Shown here piece after piece: positions 8,337 to 15,713 of a DNA stretch of 64,000 bases. The first letter of the stretch is position 1; the number at the start of each line of letters is the position of its first letter. Source of the stretch: CBDAKK01 sp965196605 (GTDB taxonomy: Bacteria; Spirochaetota; Spirochaetia; WTKD01; G963693115). Below the pieces are notes generated by a model. That model did not search any database, was not told where the DNA came from, and worked only from the letters and a program-made list of their open reading frames with translations. The stretch is from contig CBDAKK010000001.1 in NCBI GenBank assembly GCA_965196605.1, positions 372,001 through 436,000 on the forward strand. Reading direction: 5' to 3'. Made by a program: the position numbers and the translations under genes.

Positions 8337-8713
8337 AACGACCCCTAAAATTGTTTTTTTGTATATTTTATATTATTCACAATACTTAAAAATTGTTAAT
8401 AGAATCAATTAAAAAATTACAACTATTAAATTAATATACATAAGACAATTTTTACAAGAAACAAAAGAAGGAAAAGCCCCCTATTAGCCCAAATATTTAC
8501 CATAACTACCATGCAAAACTACACCTAATGCCCCCCCCCACACACAGGACTCCCATTCCAAGAATGTCATCGAGCATGGAGCCTCAATGCTAACAAGCAC
8601 CGCATAAACTCAAACCCATCAACATACACAACAACTACAAAAAAGACGACATGAAACGCAATCCACGCCCCACATCGCCTCGTAATACTCAAAAATGAAA
8701 AGTTACTTACCTC
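8337..8713. other. AT-rich gene-free stretch between Gam and hub genes
   Basis: 377 bp with no convincing frame. 8340-8465 is very AT-rich, with repeated AATT/TTAA runs and short inverted repeats, and could hold a promoter for the leftward hub gene. A C9 tract lies near 8531-8539. Nothing definite is identifiable. Confidence 0.4.
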
Positions 8714-9250
8714 CTATAGTTCCGTCTCATTCCCACGTTTCATAAGCACAGCGCTTGCCTCCTTGTGGTTTGTCTCACAAAAAAACAAGTCTTGCTCCAC
8801 ACGCAGCGCATCCACCTTGCGTAGTTCCTCATCGCTCAGTCCACGCATAGCCTCACGATTGGGCGCCTCCTTCACAGCAATGTAACGCGACAAACCCTCT
8901 TTACGCATAAGTCTCAGCGTATTTTTCCGCACGTTTATCTTGATGCTTTTTTGGTAACCCACTACCCCCGCAGGCAGGCACAAGCTACGCTCCTTGTTAA
9001 AAAGATCCACCTTGTTACGCTCGCTAAACTGGCGCAATATACCAGAAAGTTCGGTTATACGCGTACGCAGCACCCGCCCCTTTTCGAGCGCCTGCGTCCT
9101 AATTGCCCTAATCGCTTCATGCACACGATTATTCAGCGCCTCTATCTCCATTTCTGCACGCGCCATTTCAATAAGCGCGTCGTTCACCTCATCGAGAGTA
9201 TTTATTTTTTGTATATCTGCGCCCTGCGCTTTGTCATGTGTTGTTTTCAT
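8714..9250 (-). CDS. gam: Gam-like host-nuclease inhibitor (Mu Gam family)
   Basis: A 178-residue protein of the Mu Gam/DUF-type DNA end-binding family. It has a long N-terminal helical section (EVNDALIEMARAEMEIEALNN) and then LRQFSERNKVDLFNKERSLCLPAGVVGYQ, which corresponds to the family segment where a Ser/Leu-rich strand leads to G-x-VG[WY]. KEAPNREAM and the acidic C-terminus complete it. Mu Gam is Ku-like and protects linear DNA ends from RecBCD. The SD GGAGG precedes ATG 9250. It is co-directional with MuB and a small frame, as in the Mu early operon. Retention of a DNA-end protector suggests that the locus descends from a replicating transposable phage. Confidence 0.75.
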   Translation of the reverse strand: MKTTHDKAQGADIQKINTLDEVNDALIEMARAEMEIEALNNRVHEAIRAIRTQALEKGRVLRTRITELSGILRQFSERNKVDLFNKERSLCLPAGVVGYQKSIKINVRKNTLRLMRKEGLSRYIAVKEAPNREAMRGLSDEELRKVDALRVEQDLFFCETNHKEASAVLMKRGNETEL

Positions 9251-9259
9251 ACTATCCTC

Positions 9260-9460
9260 CTACAGCTGTATGTTTTTTATTTGTTTTAAGTACTCTTCTA
9301 TGACCGTGGCGTAGCCATATGCTTTGCGCATGTGCTCGTTTTTTTCTGCGCTGTTCATGCGACTATCATCCAGTCCTTCAAAAAGTGCGTGCTTTAATCT
9401 ATCCAACGCTCGCTTCATTTCTTTAGCAGGTTGGGTACTTACATAGCCCGTTACCCTCAT
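9260..9460 (-). CDS. Small early-operon protein of unknown function
   Basis: A 66-residue, mostly helical and charged protein (PAKEMKRALDRLKHALFEG; YATVIEEYLKQIKN). Its ATG overlaps the TGA of the MuB-like gene by 4 nt and GAGG lies just upstream, so it is translationally coupled. Its position corresponds to the kil/small early genes of Mu, but I see no sequence match that would justify a name. Confidence 0.6.
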   Translation of the reverse strand: MRVTGYVSTQPAKEMKRALDRLKHALFEGLDDSRMNSAEKNEHMRKAYGYATVIEEYLKQIKNIQL

Positions 9461-10458
9461 AGGGCCTCCCTGACCATCTGAGCCTCACTGTTTACGTCAG
9501 CTAAAACACCTTGCGCCTTCAGGTCTAGGTCACAAGAACTCACTTCTGTCATAAGATACGACGATGCCTCTCTCACACTTTGCACTGAAGGCGTACCTTC
9601 GTGGTTATTATGCGCAATTCTACTAGCAAGACGCATAAGCTTGACAATGCGCCCAACACTACCACGCCCCTCCGCATGGACAGTGTTTATCACGGCAGCC
9701 GAAGCATTACCCCACAATGCAGCAGCAAGCTTACAAGTATCAGCAACACTTACACGCCCTATACGCACAAAAACACCAACTCTATTCAGCAGCTGGTCGC
9801 ACTCACCACGCGCAGCACGCAAAACACCCTCTAGCTTCTCTGACCCACAAAGCGCCACAGCACAGCCTCCCTTGTCGTACACCACACGCCGCATCCACTG
9901 CAGGCAAGCCTCTGAAAGATAGTCTGCCTCGTCAAAAATAAGCAGCATCGGCTTCTCTTTCAAGCAACTCACGAAGCTTTCATTGAAACCGCTCAGCGAA
10001 CCAAGTGGCCTGACACGAAGAGCGCGAGCTATGCTGCGCATCAAAGACTGCACCGTAGTGCCAGAGTCCACCTCCAACAACAAGGCGCCCTCCTTGCGCA
10101 CAACGTACTCACGGAGCGCCGTACTTTTTCCCGTACCTGCGCCCCCTACAATAACAGCCATTTCGCTCATGACCTGCGCAAATGAAAGCGCCCTATGCAC
10201 CTCCACAAAAGAACGCAACTCCACACGCGGCGTAGGCGGCGCATCCATAAGCGTATCCTTCCGCAAAAGCAGCGCCCTAATTTTAACCTCCATTGCAGCT
10301 GAATTAGCTTGATAGGTTTTTGAGCGGTAGGCACTTACCGCTACAGGACTTATTCCCAGCCAACGCGCAACCTGCGCTTGGCTGACTTTGTGTGTGTCGA
10401 TGAACGCACAAAACGCCGCATGCACGTTTTCATCGATTTTGCATGTATGTATACTCAT
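9457..10458 (-). CDS. MuB-like AAA+ ATPase (transposition target-capture protein)
   Basis: A 333-residue protein with an N-terminal helix-turn-helix (about 25-50: SQAQVARWLGISPVAVSAYR) and an AAA+ core: Walker A GGAGTGKS (105-112), Walker B LLIFDEAD (172-179) and sensor 1 ALCGSEKL (about 202-209). This architecture is that of phage Mu B and its relatives, which bind target DNA, stimulate the MuA transposase and give target immunity. AAGGAGG lies 6 nt upstream of ATG 10458. The expected MuA gene, normally directly upstream and about 2 kb, is missing. MuB therefore appears orphaned or re-used. Confidence 0.82.
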   Translation of the reverse strand: MSIHTCKIDENVHAAFCAFIDTHKVSQAQVARWLGISPVAVSAYRSKTYQANSAAMEVKIRALLLRKDTLMDAPPTPRVELRSFVEVHRALSFAQVMSEMAVIVGGAGTGKSTALREYVVRKEGALLLEVDSGTTVQSLMRSIARALRVRPLGSLSGFNESFVSCLKEKPMLLIFDEADYLSEACLQWMRRVVYDKGGCAVALCGSEKLEGVLRAARGECDQLLNRVGVFVRIGRVSVADTCKLAAALWGNASAAVINTVHAEGRGSVGRIVKLMRLASRIAHNNHEGTPSVQSVREASSYLMTEVSSCDLDLKAQGVLADVNSEAQMVREAL

Positions 10459-10786
10459 ACATAGCCTCCTTGAAATATAAATTTACGAATATTAAACGTC
10501 AAATAACCCCTAAGCATTTATGATTTTTTTTAATTTTTTTTAACTTTCCCCATACATTTTTAGAATGCGTTATCACAAAACCACACACACGCAGCCCTAT
10601 ATCAATATCAACAAACAATAATGGCATATTCTGAGTTATAACCTAACAAAATGGTAAATTTCCGCGCTTTATGGCTTTTCAAACTACCCCATCTCGTCAC
10701 ACGCAGATTCACGCCATCCAAAGCACGGCGGCACATTGCCCACTGATGCCACTGAATAATGCGACAAAACTTGCCCCTGAAAAAAC

Positions 10787-10945
10787 TTACGACCATAGGA
10801 CAGATAATTTCATCGCGGCAAACTTTTTCCCAAACTCATCCACACTTCCCCCGCAACCACTAAAGTCCAATCCCTCGCTTACCAGACTATACATCAAGCA
10901 ATCTATAGAGACACCAAGCCGCTTAGCTTCTTCAGTCATAACCAT
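10787..10945 (-). CDS. Possible 52-residue small protein
   Basis: Short frame starting MVMTEEAKRLGVSIDCLMYS and ending in a Leu/Trp/Ser C-terminus. The first 25 residues read like a compact helical DNA-binding start (EEAKRLGVS), reminiscent of a truncated ner/HTH-type protein, but the match is too short to be sure. The SD is weak (GGTGGT). It may be the remnant of a larger gene. Confidence 0.3.
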   Translation of the reverse strand: MVMTEEAKRLGVSIDCLMYSLVSEGLDFSGCGGSVDEFGKKFAAMKLSVLWS

Positions 10946-11128
10946 GCACCACCGTAACAAAACTATTTTATGTTCCTGCGTTTAAACACACGTACACGCA
11001 CAAAGCGCACAGCCGCGCATAGCTGCTTCCATATCCACGCAACGCATGTCGTAATTTTTTGTTTCATCCACAAAAAAAACGCTTCGCATTAAGACAAATG
11101 TCTATTTTTGCACCCTCCTTATTTTAAT

Positions 11129-11157
11129 ATTATTTGAATTTTGATTTATTTTGTCAA
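11129..11157 (-). promoter_or_regulatory. Putative sigma70 promoter of the leftward early operon
   Basis: On the reverse strand TTGACA (11152-11157), a 17-nt spacer and AATAAT (11129-11134) are near-consensus -35 and -10 boxes. A strong SD (11113-11120) follows but has no start codon at normal distance, so the first gene of the transcript may have been lost. Transcription from here would reach the MuB-like gene. Confidence 0.55.
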
Positions 11158-11381
11158 GTCAAATACACAAAAAATGGTAAAAAAATTCAATCACCTTATA
11201 GATGCCATACAGTACTCATTACAAAATCTCTATAAAATTACCAAAATACTCCTGCACCAATAGCACAAATACGCCTAACTACACGTATTTGTAGATTGAT
11301 TCGCTGCACACGCAAACCACGATGATACTCAATCATTGCAAAGCAACTCGCATAATTACCAATATCTACTTCACATTCAGG

Positions 11382-11711
11382 CTAAAACATATCGCTTTTT
11401 TCAGACGCATGACGAATCTCTATACTAAGCACGCGCTTGTTGAGGCGCTCTAAGGCGCGCGCATGCTTTGTCTCTATCGTTTTGCTCTGCGCCTTCATAT
11501 CCTCAAGTTCACGGCGAAATTCATCCTTCATGGACTCAAAGCTCCGTGCTATCGTTCGCTCATGCTCCTCAAAACGACTCCGTAGTCGCTCTTGATTCTT
11601 GCGTATTTCACGAACCACAATCCATATTCCTATAATGCCCACTCCCAACATCGAAATGCTATCAAGAGACGCTATCATGTGTGTTAATACTAAATCTATT
11701 ACTACTTCCAT
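11382..11711 (-). CDS. Membrane-anchored coiled-coil protein (lysis-cassette type)
   Basis: 109 residues: one N-terminal transmembrane segment (about 18-34, ISMLGVGIIGIWIVV), then a long charged coiled coil (about 35-105). It follows the overlapping spanin-like frames by a few bases, in one unit with the 2-TM protein at 12148-12363. Phage lysis cassettes often hold such short anchored coiled-coil proteins, but there is no family match I can name. SD is weak. Confidence 0.6.
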   Translation of the reverse strand: MEVVIDLVLTHMIASLDSISMLGVGIIGIWIVVREIRKNQERLRSRFEEHERTIARSFESMKDEFRRELEDMKAQSKTIETKHARALERLNKRVLSIEIRHASEKSDMF

Positions 11712-11714
11712 ATT

Positions 11715-12143
11715 TCACCGCGTCACATAATACATAGAAACTAGGCCGCCAACAAAGCCAAGCAGCGCGCCACCAAAACCACCTAAAAGGCCTGCTTCAA
11801 TGCTGCGTCCTCGTGTCATTTTCTCGTAACTTTTGAACAATGGCTCTTGCTCTTTCAAGATCGTGCTTTGCATCTTTAATAATTTCTCCATCTCGTTCAA
11901 GCTGTTCTCGCTCTCCACCAACAAGCTCTCTAGCGTCTCTATGCGCTGCTTGCGCTTTGTTAAGCTCAACTCCAGCATCGCTATTCGCTCTTGCTGCTGC
12001 ACGAGTATTTTCTCTAATTCGGCTAGCAACTGCGTTTTTTCTGCTTCCGCGTCCTGCGAATACGCGAAGGCAAAAGAACAACACAGCAACAAGGAAAGCG
12101 CCAATGGCCGCACCATAACTTGCAATTTTTTTCCACATAGCAT
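11715..12143 (-). CDS. Exported coiled-coil membrane protein, spanin-like
   Basis: 142 residues. From Met10 there is a clear signal sequence (VRPLALSLLLCCSFAFAYSQ), then a heptad-rich coiled coil (about 33-105, Leu/Glu/Lys) and a Gly-rich C-terminal membrane segment (about 117-139). A second frame (11797-12138) that also encodes a TM plus coiled coil lies wholly inside it. This nested arrangement and the neighbouring 2-TM protein resemble phage Rz/Rz1 spanin pairs that fuse inner and outer membranes during lysis. AGGG is 8 nt before ATG 12143. Which of the two frames is used, or both, cannot be decided here. Confidence 0.55.
   Translation of the reverse strand: MLCGKKLQVMVRPLALSLLLCCSFAFAYSQDAEAEKTQLLAELEKILVQQQERIAMLELSLTKRKQRIETLESLLVESENSLNEMEKLLKMQSTILKEQEPLFKSYEKMTRGRSIEAGLLGGFGGALLGFVGGLVSMYYVTR
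11797..12138 (-). CDS. Nested second frame: TM plus coiled coil (possible i-spanin)
   Basis: 113 residues starting at ATG 12138, 5 nt after the start of the frame that contains it. It has an N-terminal TM helix (about 8-27, YGAAIGAFLVAVLFFCL) and a long Ala/Arg/Glu-rich helical region (45-108), the topology of an inner-membrane spanin. Chance shadows of a coiled-coil gene can be Ala/Arg-rich, so this may be an artefact. Against that, both frames independently begin with a proper hydrophobic export segment. Confidence 0.4.
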   Translation of the reverse strand: MWKKIASYGAAIGAFLVAVLFFCLRVFAGRGSRKNAVASRIRENTRAAARANSDAGVELNKAQAAHRDARELVGGEREQLERDGEIIKDAKHDLERARAIVQKLRENDTRTQH

Positions 12144-12147
12144 GCCA

Positions 12148-12363
12148 TCATCCCTTTTTCTGTGTTTTTTCTAAAACACCAATACCAAGCAAGCCACCCG
12201 AAGTCGCATACGGGTACATCAAAACACCCGCATCAAAATTAAACAAAACAACCAGCACCGTTAGCACCAATGCAAACAGCAAGGCTATGGCGCCAAATAT
12301 GCGCTTACTGCTCAGTCGGCCATTCTCACCCGAGAACAGCTCTCTCATAAATCCGTGACTCAT
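12148..12363 (-). CDS. Small two-TM membrane protein, holin-like
   Basis: 71 residues: a short polar N-terminus with FSGENGRLSSKR, TM1 (about 22-41), TM2 (about 46-64) and a Lys-rich tail (EKTQKKG). Size, topology and position as first gene of the leftward lysis-like unit fit a class II holin; such FxxxNGxxSSxR starts are common among small phage membrane proteins. GAGGAG lies 7-8 nt before ATG 12363 and the stop nearly abuts the next start. The function is inferred. Confidence 0.65.
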   Translation of the reverse strand: MSHGFMRELFSGENGRLSSKRIFGAIALLFALVLTVLVVLFNFDAGVLMYPYATSGGLLGIGVLEKTQKKG

Positions 12364-12893
12364 AATATACTCCTCGTAATTAAAAATTTTTGTAGGTTCG
12401 CCCCATGGCTAAAGCCCACCTAACTCAGAGAATAAAAATAATTTAATTTGTATTTTGCCAAAAATGAAGCATAACACTTTAAGCAAATGCAGGCTTGCCC
12501 TAAAAATTTATGCACCATGCGCGCGTGTTACGGTCTGTTGACTCAGTAGCCTCTATGTAGCTTTATGCGTAAAATTTCTTAAAAACAACAAGCGGCAATG
12601 CGCGTCCTCAATACGCACAAAACATACCACACGTTATAAGGCAACGTAATAGCGCTTTAGTTTTGCATAGTTTTTTTAATGACTGCATGCGCAAAGTGCA
12701 TTCCTTGTGCAAAAAAGCGCAGCTGCCTTTACATTTACCTTGTATTTTTTTCACCTGCAAGACTTTTTGCATGCACCAACACGCACACGCCTTATATGTC
12801 CTGTTTTATTTTTGCCATACTTTCATGGAAAAAAGGTTTTTTGACGCGTGAAATTATACCAATAGGAAATGCAGTTTCCTAAAGGAGTTAGAA
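12364..12893. other. Divergent control region between the lysis and tail arms
   Basis: 530 bp with no convincing gene. It separates leftward (lysis/early) from rightward (tail) transcription, so it should hold promoters for both. It contains several TGCATG/GCGCAA-type short inverted repeats (12660-12790) and, right before the tail genes, the AGGAAA/TTTCCT inverted repeat. In Mu-like phages the head genes lie between lysis and tail genes; here there is only this spacer. I could not identify a Mor-binding dyad with confidence. Confidence 0.5.
12864..12880 (+). promoter_or_regulatory. Inverted repeat just before the first tail gene
   Basis: AGGAAA-TGCAG-TTTCCT, a perfect 6-bp stem with a 5-nt loop. 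It lies directly upstream of the AAGGAG SD (12882-12887) and ATG 12894. It could be an operator for the tail operon or a 5' mRNA hairpin. Confidence 0.4.
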
Positions 12894-13406
12894 ATGATTA
12901 ACAGCATGAAAGAATACATGAAAACCATTATTGAGACTGAGGCGCGTGAAGTGGGCTCAGTTGTGTTTTCTAAAAAACAAGAAGCAGCGCTCATTAAAGC
13001 AGCAACACACGCAAAGGCGCCGTTTATCTCACTCATCAGCGGACAAAGTAGCTTTGATGAAAGCACCCAAACGTGGGAAAAGCTCTATGACAAAAAAACT
13101 AAAAGTTTTCAAAAGCGCTACTGTCGTGGAACTCGCACATTGGGGCTTAAAGTGAGCTTATACGCAAAGGATGAGAAAACAGCCGAGCGCATTATGAGCA
13201 CCATCATGTCGTACATTCCACGCATGTGGATTTATAACGAACACCGCGGGGCTATACACATAGGCGAACAGACCTATTCAGATTCGGATGCAAATGCGAA
13301 AGACGCATACATCATTACGACACTCGTATCTTTTGAGGCAGTCGTAACTCAAAAGTGGGAAGCTATTCCCACCGTCACAAGCATAAAGGAGGAATACACC
13401 ATATGA
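12894..13406 (+). CDS. Putative tail-completion/neck protein
   Basis: 170 residues, first gene of the tail operon, with a perfect SD (AAGGAG, 6 nt). It has a helical N-terminus (MKEYMKTIIETEAREVGSVV), a central GTRTLGLKVSLYAKDE strand region and IPRMWIYNEH. Position directly before the sheath gene matches the tail-terminator or neck slot of Mu-like myophages (gp37-like), but I recognise no diagnostic motif. If right, it would cap the tail even in a headless particle. Confidence 0.55.
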   Translation: MINSMKEYMKTIIETEAREVGSVVFSKKQEAALIKAATHAKAPFISLISGQSSFDESTQTWEKLYDKKTKSFQKRYCRGTRTLGLKVSLYAKDEKTAERIMSTIMSYIPRMWIYNEHRGAIHIGEQTYSDSDANAKDAYIITTLVSFEAVVTQKWEAIPTVTSIKEEYTI

Positions 13407-13493
13407 AAAAAAAATAACCAAACCAAGAAATTCGTATGGAATTTCAAAAACAAAAAACCACGCATTATGACAATGCAAAAAAGGAGAAAAAAT

Positions 13494-14639
13494 ATGTCAT
13501 CATTACCAGGAGTAAAAATATCCATTCAAGACGGCGCATTGGGCCGTCTTGCGCAGGGTTCAACCAATGCTTTTGGACTCATCCGAGTTGCGGATAAACT
13601 CCCTAACCCAACAGATGAGACGAAAACAATTGATAACCCAAACCTTAACAAAATAACGACGGTTACAGATCCACAAACCATAGTAGAAAACTTTGGCGAG
13701 AATACTGTACTTGGCAAGGCCTTAATCCGCGCCTTTGATTTGGGGGCTACCAAGGTCTACGCATATGCGGTGAAAGACACGGCGCAACATGCTGCTGCGG
13801 TGGATGCCCTGCTTGCAGACACCAACCTCAAGGAGTTTATTGCGGTAGCCGATCCTACCGAGCATGCATTTTGGAGCACATTTGCTAGCAAATTGAATAA
13901 GGCCGCAGAAAAGCACAACTACACCTTTGGAGTTGTGCAGGCTCGGGCTCAAGACTCTAATAAGGACACTGATTTCAGTGATTACGTAAAAAACCTCATT
14001 GCAACTGACGTGAAGAAAAACTCTAAGGCAATTCGAGGCAGCCTATTAGACAAGCGTTTGCAAATTTGTGCGGGCAACCATAGCTACATAGACACAAGCG
14101 GCACAGAACAAACCGCGCCGTTTTTTTACAGCTACATAGGTGCGCTACAAAATCGTCTGCCACATGAGGGTCCCGATGCATTTAAGTACGGAGCGTTGCC
14201 GGGCGTTGTAAGCGTAAGTCCCGCGTTTAATGACCAACAAACACTTGACTTGCAAAACGCCGACTACACAGTTGCGCGCCAGTACTACGGTGTGCCCGGG
14301 GTCTACGTAAACCTTGCAAGAATTGCAGCGGGCAACAAGTCCGACTTCGACACTGTGGAGAAGATACGCATTATCAACAAGGTTTCTCGGCAGGTGCGCA
14401 GGCAGCAACTTACGTTTGTAAACGCCAACGTAGTGCTGGACGGTTCCACCGAAGGGCTTTTGCAATTTAAGCAGCATTCTGAATTGCCGCTTAAGGCGAT
14501 GATAAACGCGGGTGAAGTTTCCGGCGCCGAGGTTATTATTCCCGAGGGACAGGACATTATAGGCACGCGCACAGTCAAAGTAATAATACGCGTCAAACCA
14601 CTTGGTAAGCTTTCTACGATAGAAACAACATTAAGCTAG
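13494..14639 (+). CDS. Contractile tail sheath protein
   Basis: 381 residues. The start MSSLPGVKISIQDG is supported by AAGGAG 7 nt upstream. Sheath features are the N-terminal PGV strand, a mid-protein Rossmann-like region (LGATKVYAYAVKDTA, IAVADPTEHAFW) and the C-terminal segment INKVSRQVRRQQLTFVN followed by long strands ending VKVIIRVKPLGKLSTIETTLS, the arm that links neighbouring subunits. It is smaller than Mu gpL and closer to the compact sheaths of R-type pyocins. It is followed by the tube gene, as in all contractile tails. Confidence 0.8.
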   Translation: MSSLPGVKISIQDGALGRLAQGSTNAFGLIRVADKLPNPTDETKTIDNPNLNKITTVTDPQTIVENFGENTVLGKALIRAFDLGATKVYAYAVKDTAQHAAAVDALLADTNLKEFIAVADPTEHAFWSTFASKLNKAAEKHNYTFGVVQARAQDSNKDTDFSDYVKNLIATDVKKNSKAIRGSLLDKRLQICAGNHSYIDTSGTEQTAPFFYSYIGALQNRLPHEGPDAFKYGALPGVVSVSPAFNDQQTLDLQNADYTVARQYYGVPGVYVNLARIAAGNKSDFDTVEKIRIINKVSRQVRRQQLTFVNANVVLDGSTEGLLQFKQHSELPLKAMINAGEVSGAEVIIPEGQDIIGTRTVKVIIRVKPLGKLSTIETTLS

Positions 14640-14675
14640 ACCAAAGACGACTTAAAAAAATAGGAGGATAGGACT

Positions 14676-15110
14676 ATGATTAACGGCGTTAACTACGACT
14701 ACGAGTCTATTAAGGTACAACTACCATCAGGCAAAACTATTTTGCCGGATAACATTAGCTACAACGACTCAAAGGATGACAAGGTCATTCACAACAAACA
14801 GGGCATTCCCATTGGGGTAGGCCGTGGCAAGTACTCTGGCGGCGGAAGCCTTGAGCTGGGTTACTACGACTACACGGCGCTTAAAACTGCAATGATTTCC
14901 AGTGCTGGTGGCGGGTTTTACAACACGCATGCAGTACCAATAACCATTGCGTATGCAGACCCGGATGAGCCCATACATACTGTGGAGCTGACTGTCAAAT
15001 TTAACAAGCGCGACTTTGCCAAACCCGAAGAAATGGCAACCGTAAAACTCGACTTCGAGTTGGTTGCACCAATCATCGAAGACGGCGTGAGCGCGTACGT
15101 ACCATCATAA
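14676..15110 (+). CDS. Tail tube protein
   Basis: 144 residues, next gene after the sheath, with SD GGAGGA. It is beta-rich: NGVNYDYESIKVQLPSGK, GVGRGKYSGGGSLELGYYDY, and VELTVKFNKRDFAKPEEMATVKLDFELVA. The alternation of strands and the hydrophobic C-terminal strand pair fit gp19/Mu gpM-type tubes. The assignment rests on position and predicted fold more than on motif identity. Confidence 0.75.
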   Translation: MINGVNYDYESIKVQLPSGKTILPDNISYNDSKDDKVIHNKQGIPIGVGRGKYSGGGSLELGYYDYTALKTAMISSAGGGFYNTHAVPITIAYADPDEPIHTVELTVKFNKRDFAKPEEMATVKLDFELVAPIIEDGVSAYVPS

Positions 15111-15182
15111 AAAACCGCCACAAGGGAATACAGACGGGAGTCTCCTCCCTTGTGGTTTTATTTCAACAAAAAAGGAACAACT

Positions 15183-15527
15183 ATGGAACATATAACACCA
15201 GAAAAAATAGCAGAGCTAAAAAAACAATACGGAGCTATCTATCAAGTAGATATCTCATGGAAAGAGAAAAGTAACAAGGTGCATAAAGTAACTATCACTC
15301 ACCGAGCACCAACTGCCATGGACATGGACAGAATGGCGCAAACCATGCAACGCTCTTCAATAGCTGCGGTAGAAGAACTTTTTACCAGCATTGTTTTGCA
15401 CCCAAGCCCGGTAGATATTTTGCCTTCGTTGCGACAAAGCCCTAAGGTGCTGTTGCAATTTGCAAATGAATACTTAGACTCTTTTTTAGTCCAAGACGTA
15501 GAGATACAAAACACCCGCACACTCTAA
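15183..15527 (+). CDS. Tail assembly chaperone, zero-frame product
   Basis: 114 residues starting MEHITPEKIAELKKQYG, with AAGGAAC upstream of ATG 15183; earlier in-frame starts have no SD. The middle (VHKVTITHRAPTAMDMDRMAQ) matches the style of phage tail-assembly chaperones (gpG/gp41 type), which coat the tape measure. It lies between tube and tape-measure genes, the universal chaperone slot. The frame ends at TAA 15525-15527, while the -1 frame stays open and encodes a plausible extension to 15697, as expected for a G/GT programmed frameshift. Confidence 0.7.
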   Translation: MEHITPEKIAELKKQYGAIYQVDISWKEKSNKVHKVTITHRAPTAMDMDRMAQTMQRSSIAAVEELFTSIVLHPSPVDILPSLRQSPKVLLQFANEYLDSFLVQDVEIQNTRTL

Positions 15528-15697
15528 ACGAGTGGGCAAAACTCTGTCTCTACGTGAAACACTACACCGGCGTAGACATACGCCACATGAACATTCGCGA
15601 CATAGAAGAACAAAGAATGCAAGCGGATTTTATTCGCTCCTTACGGGTCTCGGAAATTGCCGAGTCGCTTATTCTTTGTTTTGAAAACAGGTCGTAG
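15524..15697 (+). CDS. Frameshift extension (GT-like) of the tail assembly chaperone
   Basis: In the -1 frame relative to the chaperone, 57 codons encode LNEWAKLCLYVKHYTGVDIR, then an amphipathic helix (DIEEQRMQADFIRSL) and a stop at 15695-15697, 16 bp before the tape-measure start. There is no start codon or SD for independent translation near the beginning. The most likely route is ribosomal slippage in the overlap; ACAAAAC near 15506-15512 and the CAC/CCG run are the only candidates I see, and neither is a classic heptamer. Confidence 0.55.
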   Translation, partial: LNEWAKLCLYVKHYTGVDIRHMNIRDIEEQRMQADFIRSLRVSEIAESLILCFENRS

Positions 15698-15713
15698 AAC
15701 AATGGAGCATACC

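Larger units (their letters stand above)
10459..11381. other. Gene-poor region upstream of muB where muA would be expected
   Basis: 923 bp with no large gene. It holds a leftward promoter-like sequence (11129-11157), an AAGGAGGG ribosome site (11113-11120) with no well-spaced start after it, an AGACA-AA-TGTCT inverted repeat beside that site, and two tiny leftward frames: 10982-11089 (35 residues, Cys-rich, poorly spaced SD) and 10787-10945. The pattern looks like the head of an early operon from which a gene, possibly muA, was deleted. No transposase motif is readable in any frame. Confidence 0.5.

Noticed and set aside
10608..10985. Two opposing short frames (62 and 104 codons) as genes or muA remnants
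   Set aside because: Neither has an SD, a recognisable motif or protein-like composition; no DDE transposase signature is present.
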